Source: Actinomycetota bacterium (GTDB taxonomy: Bacteria; Actinomycetota; Actinomycetes; S36-B12; CAIYMF01). Taken from it: a DNA stretch of 64,000 nt. Below, in pieces: positions 23,590 through 32,824 of the stretch. Position 1 is the stretch's first letter, and the number at the start of each line of letters is the position of its first letter. A program made the position numbers and the translations under genes. The stretch is taken from positions 1 through 64,000 of the forward strand of contig JAPLAU010000034.1 of assembly GCA_026393115.1 (NCBI GenBank), written 5' to 3'. The notes beneath the pieces are model-generated. The model made no database searches. It had not been told where the DNA came from and saw nothing but the letters and a program-made list of their open reading frames with translations.

Positions 23590-26043
23590 CTACTGCTTGA
23601 TGCGTTCGTTGCTCGGGTCGTACGGAGCACGCAGACTGACGGTGAGCGTGAGTACCTCACCGCCGACGTTGACGGTGTAACCACCCGCATCGATGTCGTC
23701 CTTGCTGACTGGCTGTCCGTCGGGTCGGCGCACGTACGCGAGTCCCACACACCGTCCCAAGGTGGTGGCGTAGGCGGCAGAGGTGACCTGGCCGACGGCC
23801 ACGCCGTCGCGTAGCACCAGTTCACCGCCCCAGAGGGTGGCGGCCGCGTCGTCGACGGTGAGCGAGATCAACCGGCGGCGTGGACCGGCGGCGCGCACTG
23901 CCTCGACGGCCTCGCGCCCGATGAAGTCGATGTCGGTTGCGAGTTTGCACGTGAAGGTAAGCCCCGCTTCAACAGGGCCGTAGTCGGGGTTCAACTCAGG
24001 ACCAAATGCGCGGTACCCCTTCTCAAGACGCAAGGCACCGATTGCGTAGTAACCGGCGTTGCGTACTCCGAGGTCGGCACCGTGCTCGTGTAGAAGGTCG
24101 AATACGCCAATGGCAAATTCGGCGGGAACGTAGAGTTCCCAACCCCGTTCGCCGACGTAGGTCAGTCGGGTCGCTCGCACTGTGAAGGGTCCGATGTCGA
24201 TCAGACGTGAAGTGGAGAAGGGGAAGCCATCATTGGACAGATCGGCGCGCGAGATGCGCTGTAGCAGCTCGCGTGATGCAGGGCCCATCACTCCGAGCAC
24301 CGCGTAGGCGCTTGAGACGTCGACAACTTCGGCCTGCATTCCCGGTTTGCGGTGGCGCCGAATCCAGGCAGCGTCGCGCACGGCAGAACCGGAACTGGTG
24401 ACCCACAGAAACTCATCGTGAGCAAGGCGAGTGACGGTGACATCGGCTTCGTAGGTGCCGCGGGCATTGAGGGCGCCGGTGTACACCACGGAGCCGACGG
24501 GGACGGCAACGTCGGCGGTGCACAGCAACTGCAGAAGTTGTTCGGCGTCGGTACCCGTGATCAGCAGTTTGCCAAAACTCGTCTCGTCAAACAGTGCGAC
24601 GGCAGTGCGTGTTGCCTGCTGCTCGGCGTCAACCCACGGAATCCAATTCTGGCGACCCCAGGCGTACTCAATCTCGGGTGCGACTGCTGTCGGTGCGAAG
24701 AAGTTGGGCCGCTCCCAGCCCATGCGCGAACCGAAGTTCGCGTTAGCGGCGGCGATTCGCTCGTGAACTGGTGACCGACGGAATGGTCGGGCGGTTGCGA
24801 ATTCGCGGTTGGGCCACGGCACTGAGTAGTGCAGACCGAGCACTTCGCCCACTCGTGCGCGCAGCCACTGGTTGTTGCCGTGGAAATCGGCGAATCGGCG
24901 GATGTCGACGCCGACGAGGTCGGTTTGCGGTTCGCCGGAAACCACCCACTCGGCTAGTGCCTTGCCGGCACCTCCTGCTGAGGCGATACCGACGGAGTTG
25001 AAGCCCGCGGCGACGAAGAAGTTTCGTAGTTCGGGTGCCTCGCCGAGGATGAACTGGTTGTCGGGGGTGAACGATTCGGGACCGTTGTAGAACTTCTTGA
25101 TTCCGGTGGTCTGCAGAGCAGGTACGCGGTGCAACGCGCTTTCCATCAGGATTTCGAAGTGGTCCCAGTCTTCGTCGAGCAGTTGAAATTCAAAGGGGTA
25201 GGGAATCTCGTCAGGTGCCACCCACGGTTTGGCCTCGGGTTCGAAGCCGCCAACGACGAGGCCGCCAACCTCTTCCTTCATGTAGGTGTAGCCATCAGGA
25301 TCGCGCAGGATGGGCATCATCCGATGCACGCCCTCGATCTGCTCGGTGACGACGTAGAAGTGCTCGGCCGAGTGAAGGGGGACATTCACTGCGCACATCG
25401 CACCGATCGCCTTAGCCCATTGACCGGCGCAGTTAATGACGATCTCGGCCTCGATGTCGCCAGCGTCGGTCTGCACTCCGGTGACCCCACCGTCTGCGGT
25501 GGTAATGCCGACGACGCGCGTGTGCTCGTAAATGCGGGCTCCGCGCATTCGGGCCCCGCGCGCGAGCGACTGGGTCACATCGGTTGGGTTCGCTGTTCCG
25601 TCGCGTGGAAGCCAGATGGCTCCTTGCAGGTCACCCGTCTCAAGGATCGGGTACCTTTCCAGCGCTTGCGCGGGCGTGAGGATTTCGCACTCAAGGTCGT
25701 AGGCCTCGGCGGATGCTGCCGTGCGCAGTAACTGCACCATGCGTTCGGGAGTACGAGCGACGGTGACGCCGCCGCATTCCTTGTAGCCGCTGGAAAGCCC
25801 GGTTTCTGCTTCGAGCGAGGCGTAGAGCGAGGCCGAGTACTGCACCAAACGGGTGCCACTTTCGGTGGCACGTAGTTGACCCACCAGGCCCGCGGCGTGC
25901 CACGTGGTGCCGCTGGAAAGTTCACCTTGTTCGATCAACACCACGTCAGTCATACCAAGCTGTGTGAGGTGGTAGGCGACGCTCGCACCGACGATTCCGC
26001 CACCGATGATGACGACGTGTGCGCCTGTGGGCAGGTCGGCCAT
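23590..26043 (-). CDS. GcvT-family FAD-dependent amine dehydrogenase (dimethylglycine/sarcosine dehydrogenase-like)
   Basis: An 817-residue fusion enzyme. The DAO domain opens with the FAD-binding VVIIGGGIVGASVAYHLTQLG (about 10-30). His49 in TTWHAAG is the position that carries covalent FAD in dimethylglycine and sarcosine dehydrogenases. An FAO_M linker region leads to GcvT aminomethyltransferase domains (about 440-810) with the GERGWELYVP motif. Such enzymes oxidise an N-methyl group and pass it to tetrahydrofolate. A PuuB-like role on a gamma-glutamylated amine is also possible. TAGTGT (26051-26056 on the minus strand) is 7 bases before the ATG. It is the first gene of the catabolic island. 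Confidence 0.88.
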   Translation of the reverse strand: MADLPTGAHVVIIGGGIVGASVAYHLTQLGMTDVVLIEQGELSSGTTWHAAGLVGQLRATESGTRLVQYSASLYASLEAETGLSSGYKECGGVTVARTPERMVQLLRTAASAEAYDLECEILTPAQALERYPILETGDLQGAIWLPRDGTANPTDVTQSLARGARMRGARIYEHTRVVGITTADGGVTGVQTDAGDIEAEIVINCAGQWAKAIGAMCAVNVPLHSAEHFYVVTEQIEGVHRMMPILRDPDGYTYMKEEVGGLVVGGFEPEAKPWVAPDEIPYPFEFQLLDEDWDHFEILMESALHRVPALQTTGIKKFYNGPESFTPDNQFILGEAPELRNFFVAAGFNSVGIASAGGAGKALAEWVVSGEPQTDLVGVDIRRFADFHGNNQWLRARVGEVLGLHYSVPWPNREFATARPFRRSPVHERIAAANANFGSRMGWERPNFFAPTAVAPEIEYAWGRQNWIPWVDAEQQATRTAVALFDETSFGKLLITGTDAEQLLQLLCTADVAVPVGSVVYTGALNARGTYEADVTVTRLAHDEFLWVTSSGSAVRDAAWIRRHRKPGMQAEVVDVSSAYAVLGVMGPASRELLQRISRADLSNDGFPFSTSRLIDIGPFTVRATRLTYVGERGWELYVPAEFAIGVFDLLHEHGADLGVRNAGYYAIGALRLEKGYRAFGPELNPDYGPVEAGLTFTCKLATDIDFIGREAVEAVRAAGPRRRLISLTVDDAAATLWGGELVLRDGVAVGQVTSAAYATTLGRCVGLAYVRRPDGQPVSKDDIDAGGYTVNVGGEVLTLTVSLRAPYDPSNERIKQ

Positions 26044-26120
26044 GCGTTTCACACTACCGATATCCAACTCGCGTGGGTGCCAAAGGGTGCACCGTCCACG
26101 ACGAGGTTCTCTCGCCTTGT

Positions 26121-26175
26121 GGGCATCTCTTGACCGAAGAATCCCCGTACGGGCACCTCTTGACCGAAGATGCCC
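26121..26175. repeat. Two direct copies of a hairpin-forming unit, 30-bp period
   Basis: GGGCATCTCTTGACCGAAGA (26121-26140) recurs at 26151-26170 with one change (C for T at position 6). Each copy can fold, with TCTT pairing AAGA around GACCG and GGGCA pairing TGCCC in the second copy. The 14-mer GACCGAAGAATCCC of the first copy (26132-26145) also occurs at 138-151, just outside the insertion-sequence end. Confidence 0.7.
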
Positions 26176-26220
26176 GGCGTGGCGGAGTTCGCCCCCGAAC
26201 GATCGAACGAACGAACGCAG

Positions 26221-26258
26221 GAAGGGCGCCCTTCGGATGAGTCCGAAAGACGCCCTTC
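26221..26258 (-). terminator. Terminator hairpin of the permease gene
   Basis: GAAGGGCG (26221-26228) pairs with CGCCCTTC (26251-26258). An inner stem TTCGGA/TCCGAA closes on a TGAG loop. It begins 14 bases beyond the permease stop on the minus strand. Confidence 0.75.
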
Positions 26259-26271
26259 ATACGGTGGTCAA

Positions 26272-27975
26272 CTAAACGGTGTCGCCTCCGTCTTCGAGCA
26301 GTCCCTTGTCGTGGTGCTCAAGGTAAATCTCATCTGCGGACGAAACGCCCGCCGGTAGGTCGATCGTGTGCTTCGGGCCGGTGAACCACTTCTTGGCCGA
26401 CACGTGCCACCCGATCCAGAGCAGGATCAAGATGATTCCCAGAACGATCGGTGCGTAGTTGACTGCCTTCCAGTCGAACGCGACTTCCTCGGTCGTGGGT
26501 GCGCCCAGAAGGCCGCGCATGAAACCGGGAGTGCCAGCAGGGTTCAGCGGCATGATGAAGAAGATCGAGGTGATGATGACCTCGAGGATGGCAACGGGTG
26601 CCATCCATTTCCACTTATTGCCCAAGTTCCACGAACCCTGCTTGAAGTTCGCACCCTGCTTCCAGCGGTAGTAGATCGGAATCGCGAAGGCCATGTACAA
26701 GCCCAGCACGCCGATCGACACCACCGCGAAGAATGCGGTGACCGTGTAGATGGGAGCTTCCTCGGTTCCGATGTTCACCTTCCAGAGAGCAGGAAGGGTG
26801 AGGATCAGACCCGCGACAGCCACGGCGAGCACGGCGTTGACGGGGGTCTTCGACTTGTTCAGTCGCGCCCAGTACGACGCCCCTGGAACCGCGCCATCAC
26901 GGCTGAATGCGAAGAGCATGCGCGATGCCGAGGTGAGGCAGGCCGTCGTGCAGAACAACTGACCCAGTGTCGCGATCAACAGCACACTGCCCGACATGAA
27001 CGGGGTGAGCGCCTGGTCGAGAATCACCTGGACGCCGCCGCCACCGGCTGAGACTGCGGCCGGGTCTTGCACGGCGAACAGGAAGGCCAGTAGCAGGATC
27101 CAGCCACCGATTGCCGAGTAGAAGATCGAACGCCAGATTCCCTTGGCTGCTGAGTCTGCCGCACCCTGCGTTTCCTCGGAAAGGTGCGCCGAGGCGTCGT
27201 AGCCGGTAATCGTGTACTGCGTCAGCAGGAAGCCCAGAGGCAGAACGTAGAACCAGAATCCTGGGCCGCCGGTACCGGGGCCGTTGAGGGTTCCGTCGCC
27301 TCCGAACAGCCCGAAGGTGTTGTTCACCCGACCGGTAAACACATCGGTCGTGTTCCAGTGGGTGGCGCCTTCTTTGAGTCCGAAGAGCAGAATCAACACG
27401 ATGATCGCTGCGCCGAACACGTGCCACCACACCGAGATGTTGTTGAACACCGCGAGCAAATTACTCGAGAAGATGTTCGCCAGTGAGGTGAGAATCAAGA
27501 CGATGAGGAAGAGCACAAACACTCGCTCAAGCGAGTAGCCGGCCGCCCACGATTCGCTGAATCGGCTCAGGGAGTAGTCGAGGAACGTCGCTGCTCCGTA
27601 GGCAACCGAGGCCACGATCGCGATGAGGCCGATGAGGTTGAGCCAGCCGGTGTAGTAGCCAGCCTTGACGCCGCCGAGTTTGCTCGCCCACCAGTAGATG
27701 CCGCCAGAGGTGGGATAGGCCGACACCAACTCGCTCATGCAGAAGCCAATAACGAGGATGAGAGCCGCGATCACCGGCCATCCGATGGAGATCGCGATCG
27801 GGCCGCCGTTGTTCCAACCGAAGTAGAACGTGGTGAAACAGCCGGCGAGGATAGAAATGATCGAGAACGAAATCGCGAAGTTAGAGAATCCGCTCCACGA
27901 GCGACTCAATTCCTGCTTGTAACCGAGATCGGCGAGCATCTGCTCGTCGGCGGTCAGCTTGCTTGTATCACTCAC
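26272..27975 (-). CDS. APC-superfamily amino acid/amine permease
   Basis: A 567-residue integral membrane protein with about 12-14 helices. The family start is clear: LGYKQELSRSWSGFSNFAIS (about 17-36), FGWNNGGP, and YPTSGGIYWWASKLGG (about 87-102). It groups by pattern with the ACT branch (GABA, choline and ethanolamine-type permeases and amino-acid exporters). GAGGAGGAG lies just upstream of the GTG. A strong terminator follows. Its position next to a gamma-glutamyl pathway suggests that it imports the amine substrate (PuuP role), which is inference. Confidence 0.9.
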   Translation of the reverse strand: MSDTSKLTADEQMLADLGYKQELSRSWSGFSNFAISFSIISILAGCFTTFYFGWNNGGPIAISIGWPVIAALILVIGFCMSELVSAYPTSGGIYWWASKLGGVKAGYYTGWLNLIGLIAIVASVAYGAATFLDYSLSRFSESWAAGYSLERVFVLFLIVLILTSLANIFSSNLLAVFNNISVWWHVFGAAIIVLILLFGLKEGATHWNTTDVFTGRVNNTFGLFGGDGTLNGPGTGGPGFWFYVLPLGFLLTQYTITGYDASAHLSEETQGAADSAAKGIWRSIFYSAIGGWILLLAFLFAVQDPAAVSAGGGGVQVILDQALTPFMSGSVLLIATLGQLFCTTACLTSASRMLFAFSRDGAVPGASYWARLNKSKTPVNAVLAVAVAGLILTLPALWKVNIGTEEAPIYTVTAFFAVVSIGVLGLYMAFAIPIYYRWKQGANFKQGSWNLGNKWKWMAPVAILEVIITSIFFIMPLNPAGTPGFMRGLLGAPTTEEVAFDWKAVNYAPIVLGIILILLWIGWHVSAKKWFTGPKHTIDLPAGVSSADEIYLEHHDKGLLEDGGDTV

Positions 27976-28092
27976 GTGCTCCTCCTCGGAACGACATGGA
28001 AAACGGCTGGTTCCCCGCTGCCTCTGGTATAGCGGAAAATGGGCGGGCGCGGTGGGAACTTCGGGACGAAAACGGCTGGCGGTTTGTGTCGA

Positions 28093-28992
28093 TTAGAAGG
28101 GCTGAGCGCAGTCGGCAAGGAGCCGCTCAAAGTCAGGACTGTCAAACTCGGTGACCGCCCGCTCGTACTTCTCCATGCCCCACGCCCAAAAATCGAAGTC
28201 GAGCGTGCTGACCGAGTGCTGAATCGCTGCCCACAGCATCCACCCGTATTTGCTCATCAGCGCCAACAGGCGCGCGCGAGCGAGTCGGCTGTGCGAAGGG
28301 GCTCCGTCGTAGGCGGTAATGAGTACCTCGAGGTGGCCGAGTGGAAGGGTCGACTCGCTCCAGATATTTCCCAGTTCGAAGTAGGGGTCGTTGTTACCGC
28401 TGTATTCGTAATCGATGAGGCGCAGTTCGTCGCCGGTGTCGATGAAGTTGCCCGCAAGCAGGTCGTTGTTGCAGGGAACCGTGGCGATGGGTTGCACTGC
28501 CAGCGCCGAGCGGATGCGTTCAACCTGTGGCTCGAAATCGCGGTAACGAGCCGGTAGGCGAAAACCCTTATCGAGGACGACGCTGAGGTAGCGGCGCTGG
28601 ATATCGAACATGTCAAAATCGTTGCTGAATCTCCTTCCAGAGTGAAGCCGCTGGCAGGCCTGCGCAGCGCGCACGAGATTGCGTTCGTCGAGTAGGTCGC
28701 TTTCGTTGAAGGTCGTGCCCTCGATCCACTCGATGACCAGGACACCTTCGCCGGGCAGGTAGTCGACGACGCCAGCTCCCACTGTTTCAGCCGCAATCAG
28801 GGTGTTGCGGTATTCGATATCGCGATCGACGGCGAGCAGCCCGGCCGAGGGAGACGACAGGCGCACAACAAAAATCCCGCGATCGGTCGTGACCTTGAGG
28901 TTGCGGTTGGTGAGGCCGCCTGCGAGGTCGCGCACCGTTCGCGAACCGCGAAGCGGCTCAATGCGGTCAAGCACCGCCTCAACATCGTGCAT
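28093..28992 (-). CDS. Choline/ethanolamine-kinase-like phosphotransferase
   Basis: A 299-residue kinase-fold protein. The Brenner-type catalytic loop is CNNDLLAGNFI (about 186-196), in which Asn replaces the usual His of HNDLL. The metal-binding segment IDYEYSGNNDPYFELGN is at about 206-222. This DYEYxxxNxxxFDxxN pattern is characteristic of LicA-type choline kinases. ATG at 28992 is favoured over an upstream GTG because TACCCT (28999-29004 on the minus strand) lies exactly 6 bases before it. It is divergent from the glutamine-synthetase-like gene by 91 bases. A choline or ethanolamine substrate is likely but not shown. Confidence 0.82.
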   Translation of the reverse strand: MHDVEAVLDRIEPLRGSRTVRDLAGGLTNRNLKVTTDRGIFVVRLSSPSAGLLAVDRDIEYRNTLIAAETVGAGVVDYLPGEGVLVIEWIEGTTFNESDLLDERNLVRAAQACQRLHSGRRFSNDFDMFDIQRRYLSVVLDKGFRLPARYRDFEPQVERIRSALAVQPIATVPCNNDLLAGNFIDTGDELRLIDYEYSGNNDPYFELGNIWSESTLPLGHLEVLITAYDGAPSHSRLARARLLALMSKYGWMLWAAIQHSVSTLDFDFWAWGMEKYERAVTEFDSPDFERLLADCAQPF

Positions 28993-29083
28993 GACGGCAG
29001 GGTATCCCCGCGGAAGGGGGGCTCGTGGGAGTAGCGTCGGATCAGCGGCGGAGGTTCCCCGCACCTGTACGACGGGAGTGGTC

Positions 29084-30448
29084 GTGGCCAAGCGTGGGAT
29101 GTTGACCGTTGACGAACTGCGAGCTGCGGTTGAGTCGGGTGCGATTCACACCGTCATTGTGGCGATGACAGACATGCAGGGCAGGCTCCAGGGTAAGCGC
29201 ATCCACGGCGAGTTCTTCGTTGATGAGGTGCTGGCGCACGGCACGGAAGGATGCAACTACCTGCTCGCGGTTGACATCGAGATGAACACAGTGGGCGGCT
29301 ACTCGATGTCGTCGTGGGACACCGGTTACGGCGACTTCGTGATGGCACCGGACTTGTCGACACTGCGGCTGATTCCCTGGCACGAAGGCACCGCGATGGT
29401 GATTGCTGACGTGAGGTGGCACGACGGAACCTCGGTGACGGCGTCACCGAGGCAGGTACTCGAGGTCCAGCAGGCGCGTCTTTCCGAACGCGGCATGATC
29501 GCTTTAGTCGGCACCGAACTCGAGTTCATCGTGTTCGAAGACTCGTATGAAGACGCGTGGCGTGGTGCATACCGCGACCTGACTCCGAGCAATCTCTACA
29601 ACGTTGACTACTCAATCGTGGGCACCTCGCGGGTTGAGCCCTTGCTGCGCGATATCCGCCTCGGAATGGCCGCAGCGGGCATGACCGTCGAATCAGTCAA
29701 GGGCGAATGCAATCCCGGTCAACACGAGATCGCATTCAAATACGACGAAGCGCACGCCACCTGCGACAACCACTCCATCTACAAGACCGGTGCGCGCGAA
29801 ATTGCCGCTCAGCGGGGCAACTCGTTGACTTTCATGGCCAAGTTCAATCAGCGCGAAGGCAATTCGTGTCACATTCACCTGTCGTTCCGCGGAACCGACG
29901 GCACACTCGTGATGGCCGACGATTCGGACGAGCAAGGGTTGTCGGCGCTAGGCCGCGCCTATATTGCAGGGCAACTGGAACACTTCGCTGAACTCGCGCT
30001 CTTCTTCGCGCCGAACATCAATTCATACAAGCGGTTTGCAGCAGGATCGTTTGCGCCGACCGCCGCGAAGTGGGGTCGCGATAATCGAACCTGTGCCTTC
30101 CGGTTGGTGGGAAGCGGTCCGTCACTGCGCCTTGAGAATCGAGTTCCCGGCGGTGACGTCAATCCCTATCTCGCGGTAGCGGGAATGATTGCGGCAGGCC
30201 TCGACGGAATCGATCGCAATCTCGAACTCGAGCCCATCTTCGCGGGCAATGCTTACGAGTCCGACGCGGTGCGTATTCCGTCGAATCTGGCTGACGCACT
30301 CGCGTTGTGGGAAGGGAGCGCGTGGGTGCGCGACACATTCGGACCTGACGTGCACGCACACTACGCGAATATGGCGCGAATCGAACTCGCTGCCTATGGC
30401 GCGGCAGTCACCGATTGGGAACTCTTCCGCAGTTTCGAACGCATGTAA
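29084..30448 (+). CDS. Glutamine synthetase family protein, probable gamma-glutamyl-amine ligase (GlnA4/PuuA-like)
   Basis: A 454-residue GS-fold ligase. Key motifs are FIVFEDSYEDA near 155, GECNPGQHEIAFKY (metal and substrate region, about 205-218), HSIYKTGAREIA (about 227-238), GNSCHIHLSFRG (about 256-267), NINSYKRF and the C-terminal ENRVPGGDVNPYLAVAG. These match GlnA-like enzymes that attach glutamate to polyamines, ethanolamine or other amines rather than ammonia. It is not a housekeeping GlnA, which would carry the adenylylation loop and C-terminal NLYxLP. The GTG at 29084 has CGGGAG upstream; the frame extends 280 bases further but into the divergent kinase. Confidence 0.87.
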   Translation: MAKRGMLTVDELRAAVESGAIHTVIVAMTDMQGRLQGKRIHGEFFVDEVLAHGTEGCNYLLAVDIEMNTVGGYSMSSWDTGYGDFVMAPDLSTLRLIPWHEGTAMVIADVRWHDGTSVTASPRQVLEVQQARLSERGMIALVGTELEFIVFEDSYEDAWRGAYRDLTPSNLYNVDYSIVGTSRVEPLLRDIRLGMAAAGMTVESVKGECNPGQHEIAFKYDEAHATCDNHSIYKTGAREIAAQRGNSLTFMAKFNQREGNSCHIHLSFRGTDGTLVMADDSDEQGLSALGRAYIAGQLEHFAELALFFAPNINSYKRFAAGSFAPTAAKWGRDNRTCAFRLVGSGPSLRLENRVPGGDVNPYLAVAGMIAAGLDGIDRNLELEPIFAGNAYESDAVRIPSNLADALALWEGSAWVRDTFGPDVHAHYANMARIELAAYGAAVTDWELFRSFERM

Positions 30449-30464
30449 GTCGTTGCACACTGTC

Positions 30465-30491
30465 CCTGAACCCCTGAACCCCTGAACCCCC
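30465..30491 (+). repeat. Three-copy 9-bp tandem repeat between ligase and aldehyde dehydrogenase
   Basis: The unit CCCTGAACC repeats three times without interruption (30465-30491). It lies in the 77-base gap between the ligase stop and the aldehyde dehydrogenase start, ahead of the GGAGG ribosome-binding site. It leaves translation signals intact and has no visible fold. Confidence 0.85.
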
Positions 30492-30525
30492 TATCCGTTT
30501 ACGCGATCCCGGAGGCCACACCACC

Positions 30526-31899
30526 GTGTCAACGCTGTCGATGCACGATGTGATCAATCCCGCCACCGAACAGGTGGTGCAGCAAGTGCCGTCGACTTCG
30601 GCGGAAGAAACCAACGCGCTCATTGAGAAGGCGCATCGCGCCTTCGACACGTGGCGACACGTGGCACCCGGCGATCGGGCGCGACTGCTGAGGGCTTTCG
30701 CCGCACTCGTTGACGACCACATCGAGGAACTGGCACAGCTCGAGGTTGCCAACGCCGGTCACACCATCGGTAATGCTCGATGGGAAGCCGGCAATGTACG
30801 CGATGTTCTGAACTACTACAGCGCTGCCCCTGAGCGTCTCTTCGGCCGTCAGATTCCGGTGGCCAACGGACTTGATGTGACGATCAAGGAGCCCCTCGGT
30901 GTCGTCGGCGTCATCGTGCCGTGGAACTTCCCGATGCCTATAGCCGGCTGGGGTTTTGCTCCGGCATTGGCGGCGGGTAACACCGTCGTACTCAAGCCGG
31001 CAGAGGTAACACCCCTGACTGCGATTCGGTTGGCCGAACTTGGTCGCGAGGCGGGACTTCCCGATGGTGTCTTCACGGTGATCCCTGGCAAGGGGTCGAT
31101 CGTGGGCAACGCGATTGTGGCGCATCCTTCGGTGCGCAAGGTGGTGTTCACCGGTTCGACTGAAGTGGGCACGGCGTTGATGGCGCAGTGTGCGCCGCAG
31201 GTGAAGCGGGTGACGCTCGAGCTTGGTGGCAAGAGCGCCAACGTGATCTTTGCCGATGCCGACCTCGAACTGGCTGCCGCGCGTGCGCCGTATGGCGTTT
31301 TCGACAACGCCGGACAAGACTGCTGCGCTCGCTCGCGCATTCTGGTTCAGAAGTCGGTGTACGACCGATTCCTCGAACTGTTCATCCCCGCCGTGCAGGG
31401 CGTGCGAGTCGAGGATCCGCGCCTTGAGACTTCGGAAATGGGTCCGCTGATCACGGCCAAGCATCGTGAGACGGTCGCCTCGTTTGTTCCTGATGGCACC
31501 AACGTGCTCTTCCGCGGCTCGGTGCCTGAAGGCCCAGGGTTCTGGTACCCGGCGACGGTGATCGAATCGACGTCATCTAAGGATCGCCTGGTGCAGGAGG
31601 AGATATTCGGGCCGATCGTCGTGGTGATGCCCTTCGACGACGACGACGATGCTGTGCGGCTCGCGAACGATTCGCCTTATGGACTGTCAGGTTCGATCTG
31701 GACACGCGATGTCGGTCGAGCCATTCGTGTGGCGCGAGGCATTGAGGCCGGCAATCTGTCGGTCAACTCGCATTCGTCGGTGCGCTATTGGACCCCATTT
31801 GGTGGTTTCAAGCAATCGGGCTTGGGGCGTGAACTCGGTCCCGATGCACTTGATTCATTCACTGAGACGAAGAACGTGTTCTTCGATACCTCTGGTTAA
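30526..31899 (+). CDS. Aldehyde dehydrogenase (PuuC/AldC-like)
   Basis: A 457-residue NAD(P)-dependent aldehyde dehydrogenase. Motifs: cofactor region [20 protein letters not shown] (about 134-153), FTGSTEVG near 209, catalytic general base Glu232 in ELGGKS, nucleophile Cys266 in GQDCCA and the [13 protein letters not shown] segment. In a gamma-glutamyl-amine pathway it would oxidise the gamma-glutamyl aldehyde to the acid. A GTG start 10 bases after GGAGG is used. The TAA stop overlaps the convergent amidase stop in a TTAA. From memory, the trio with the ligase and amidase corresponds to Rv2858c-Rv2860c. Confidence 0.93.
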   Translation: MSTLSMHDVINPATEQVVQQVPSTSAEETNALIEKAHRAFDTWRHVAPGDRARLLRAFAALVDDHIEELAQLEVANAGHTIGNARWEAGNVRDVLNYYSAAPERLFGRQIPVANGLDVTIKEPLGVVGVIVPWNFPMPIAGWGFAPALAAGNTVVLKPAEVTPLTAIRLAELGREAGLPDGVFTVIPGKGSIVGNAIVAHPSVRKVVFTGSTEVGTALMAQCAPQVKRVTLELGGKSANVIFADADLELAAARAPYGVFDNAGQDCCARSRILVQKSVYDRFLELFIPAVQGVRVEDPRLETSEMGPLITAKHRETVASFVPDGTNVLFRGSVPEGPGFWYPATVIESTSSKDRLVQEEIFGPIVVVMPFDDDDDAVRLANDSPYGLSGSIWTRDVGRAIRVARGIEAGNLSVNSHSSVRYWTPFGGFKQSGLGRELGPDALDSFTETKNVFFDTSG

Positions 31900-32612
31900 G
31901 TGAGTGAGGTTCGGTATTCGCGCGCCGCGTCAGTGAAGGCGGCGAAGAGGCGCCGACTGATGTCATCGACACCGTGCTCGGGGTGCCATTGCACTCCCAA
32001 TACGAACAGTGCGTTCGGATCTTCCGCGGTCTCGATGGTGTCGTCGTCGGCCCACCCGCTGACCGTCAGTGCGCCAGCGTCGGCCACCGCTTGATGGTGC
32101 GATGAGTTGACGGTTGCGCTGGTGCTGCCAGTGACACGCGCTGCGAGCGAACCGGGAGTGAACGTGGCGCCATGCTCGCTGAACGTTCCCGGTTCGGCGC
32201 GGTGCCGAAGGTCGCCGACGACATCGGGAAGGTGCTGGTGCAGGTGGCCACCTTCGGCCACTGCCATGACTTGTAGTCCGCGGCAGATTCCGAGTACAGG
32301 CATGCCACGTTGACGTGCACCGTGGTAGAGCGTCAACTCACTGGCATCGCGGTCGGCACGTGGAATGTCGGTAGTGGCGTGAGGTTCGCGACTGTAGCGG
32401 GCCGGGTCGATATCAGCGCCGCCGGCAATGACCAAGCCATCGAGACGATCGAGTACCTCGTCGCCCTCGTGAGGCGGCACAATCACCACGAGGGCGCCAG
32501 CAGCACTGAGGCAGTCGGTATACGCGGTGTGGATGAGTGCTGCGCGGGTCTTCCATGCGCCCCACGTTGCTAGTTCGACGTAGCAGGTGAGACCAACGAC
32601 GGGTCGCGACAT
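31896..32612 (-). CDS. Gamma-glutamyl-gamma-aminobutyrate hydrolase family peptidase C26 (PuuD-like)
   Basis: A 238-residue class I glutamine amidotransferase-fold hydrolase. Nucleophile Cys110 is in GICRG, and His210 with Glu212 (QWHPEH) complete the triad. The opening VGLTCY and [11 protein letters not shown] are typical of PuuD-like peptidase C26. It would split gamma-glutamyl products to glutamate and a free acid. It is convergent with the aldehyde dehydrogenase, and the stop codons overlap in a palindromic TTAA. The reversed orientation relative to the ligase and dehydrogenase is unusual for a pathway partner. Confidence 0.9.
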   Translation of the reverse strand: MSRPVVGLTCYVELATWGAWKTRAALIHTAYTDCLSAAGALVVIVPPHEGDEVLDRLDGLVIAGGADIDPARYSREPHATTDIPRADRDASELTLYHGARQRGMPVLGICRGLQVMAVAEGGHLHQHLPDVVGDLRHRAEPGTFSEHGATFTPGSLAARVTGSTSATVNSSHHQAVADAGALTVSGWADDDTIETAEDPNALFVLGVQWHPEHGVDDISRRLFAAFTDAAREYRTSLT

Positions 32613-32658
32613 AAGAACAAGACTGGCATACGCACGGTGACTGTGTCATCGTGCGGCA

Positions 32659-32754
32659 ATGGAACGGGTCGCAGTCATTGGCGACATCACCTCGAACGTT
32701 TTTGGTGCGCGCGAGAGCGACTACCTGGCCATGATCGAACGGGAGAATTACTAA
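32659..32754 (+). CDS. Possible 31-residue leader peptide or gene remnant
   Basis: An ATG-to-TAA frame in the 212-base gap before the FMO gene. It encodes MERVAVIGDITSNVFGARES followed by DYLAMIERENY. The first part resembles the beta-strand and Gly-rich turn with which nucleotide-binding folds begin, so it could be the remnant of a lost gene as well as a peptide. No ribosome-binding site is visible. Codon use is like that of neighbours. Reported because nothing else occupies the gap. Confidence 0.3.
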   Translation: MERVAVIGDITSNVFGARESDYLAMIERENY

Positions 32755-32824
32755 AGAGGTTGACCGCTCATGGGTGAGGTCCCACACTGGCGCGAAGCCA
32801 TACCGATGACCTTGGAGGACGTTC

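Noticed and set aside
28802-29083. N-terminal extension of the GS-family ligase
   Set aside because: These codons run antisense into the kinase gene and are Ser/Arg-rich; the GTG at 29084 has a ribosome-binding site and fits family length.
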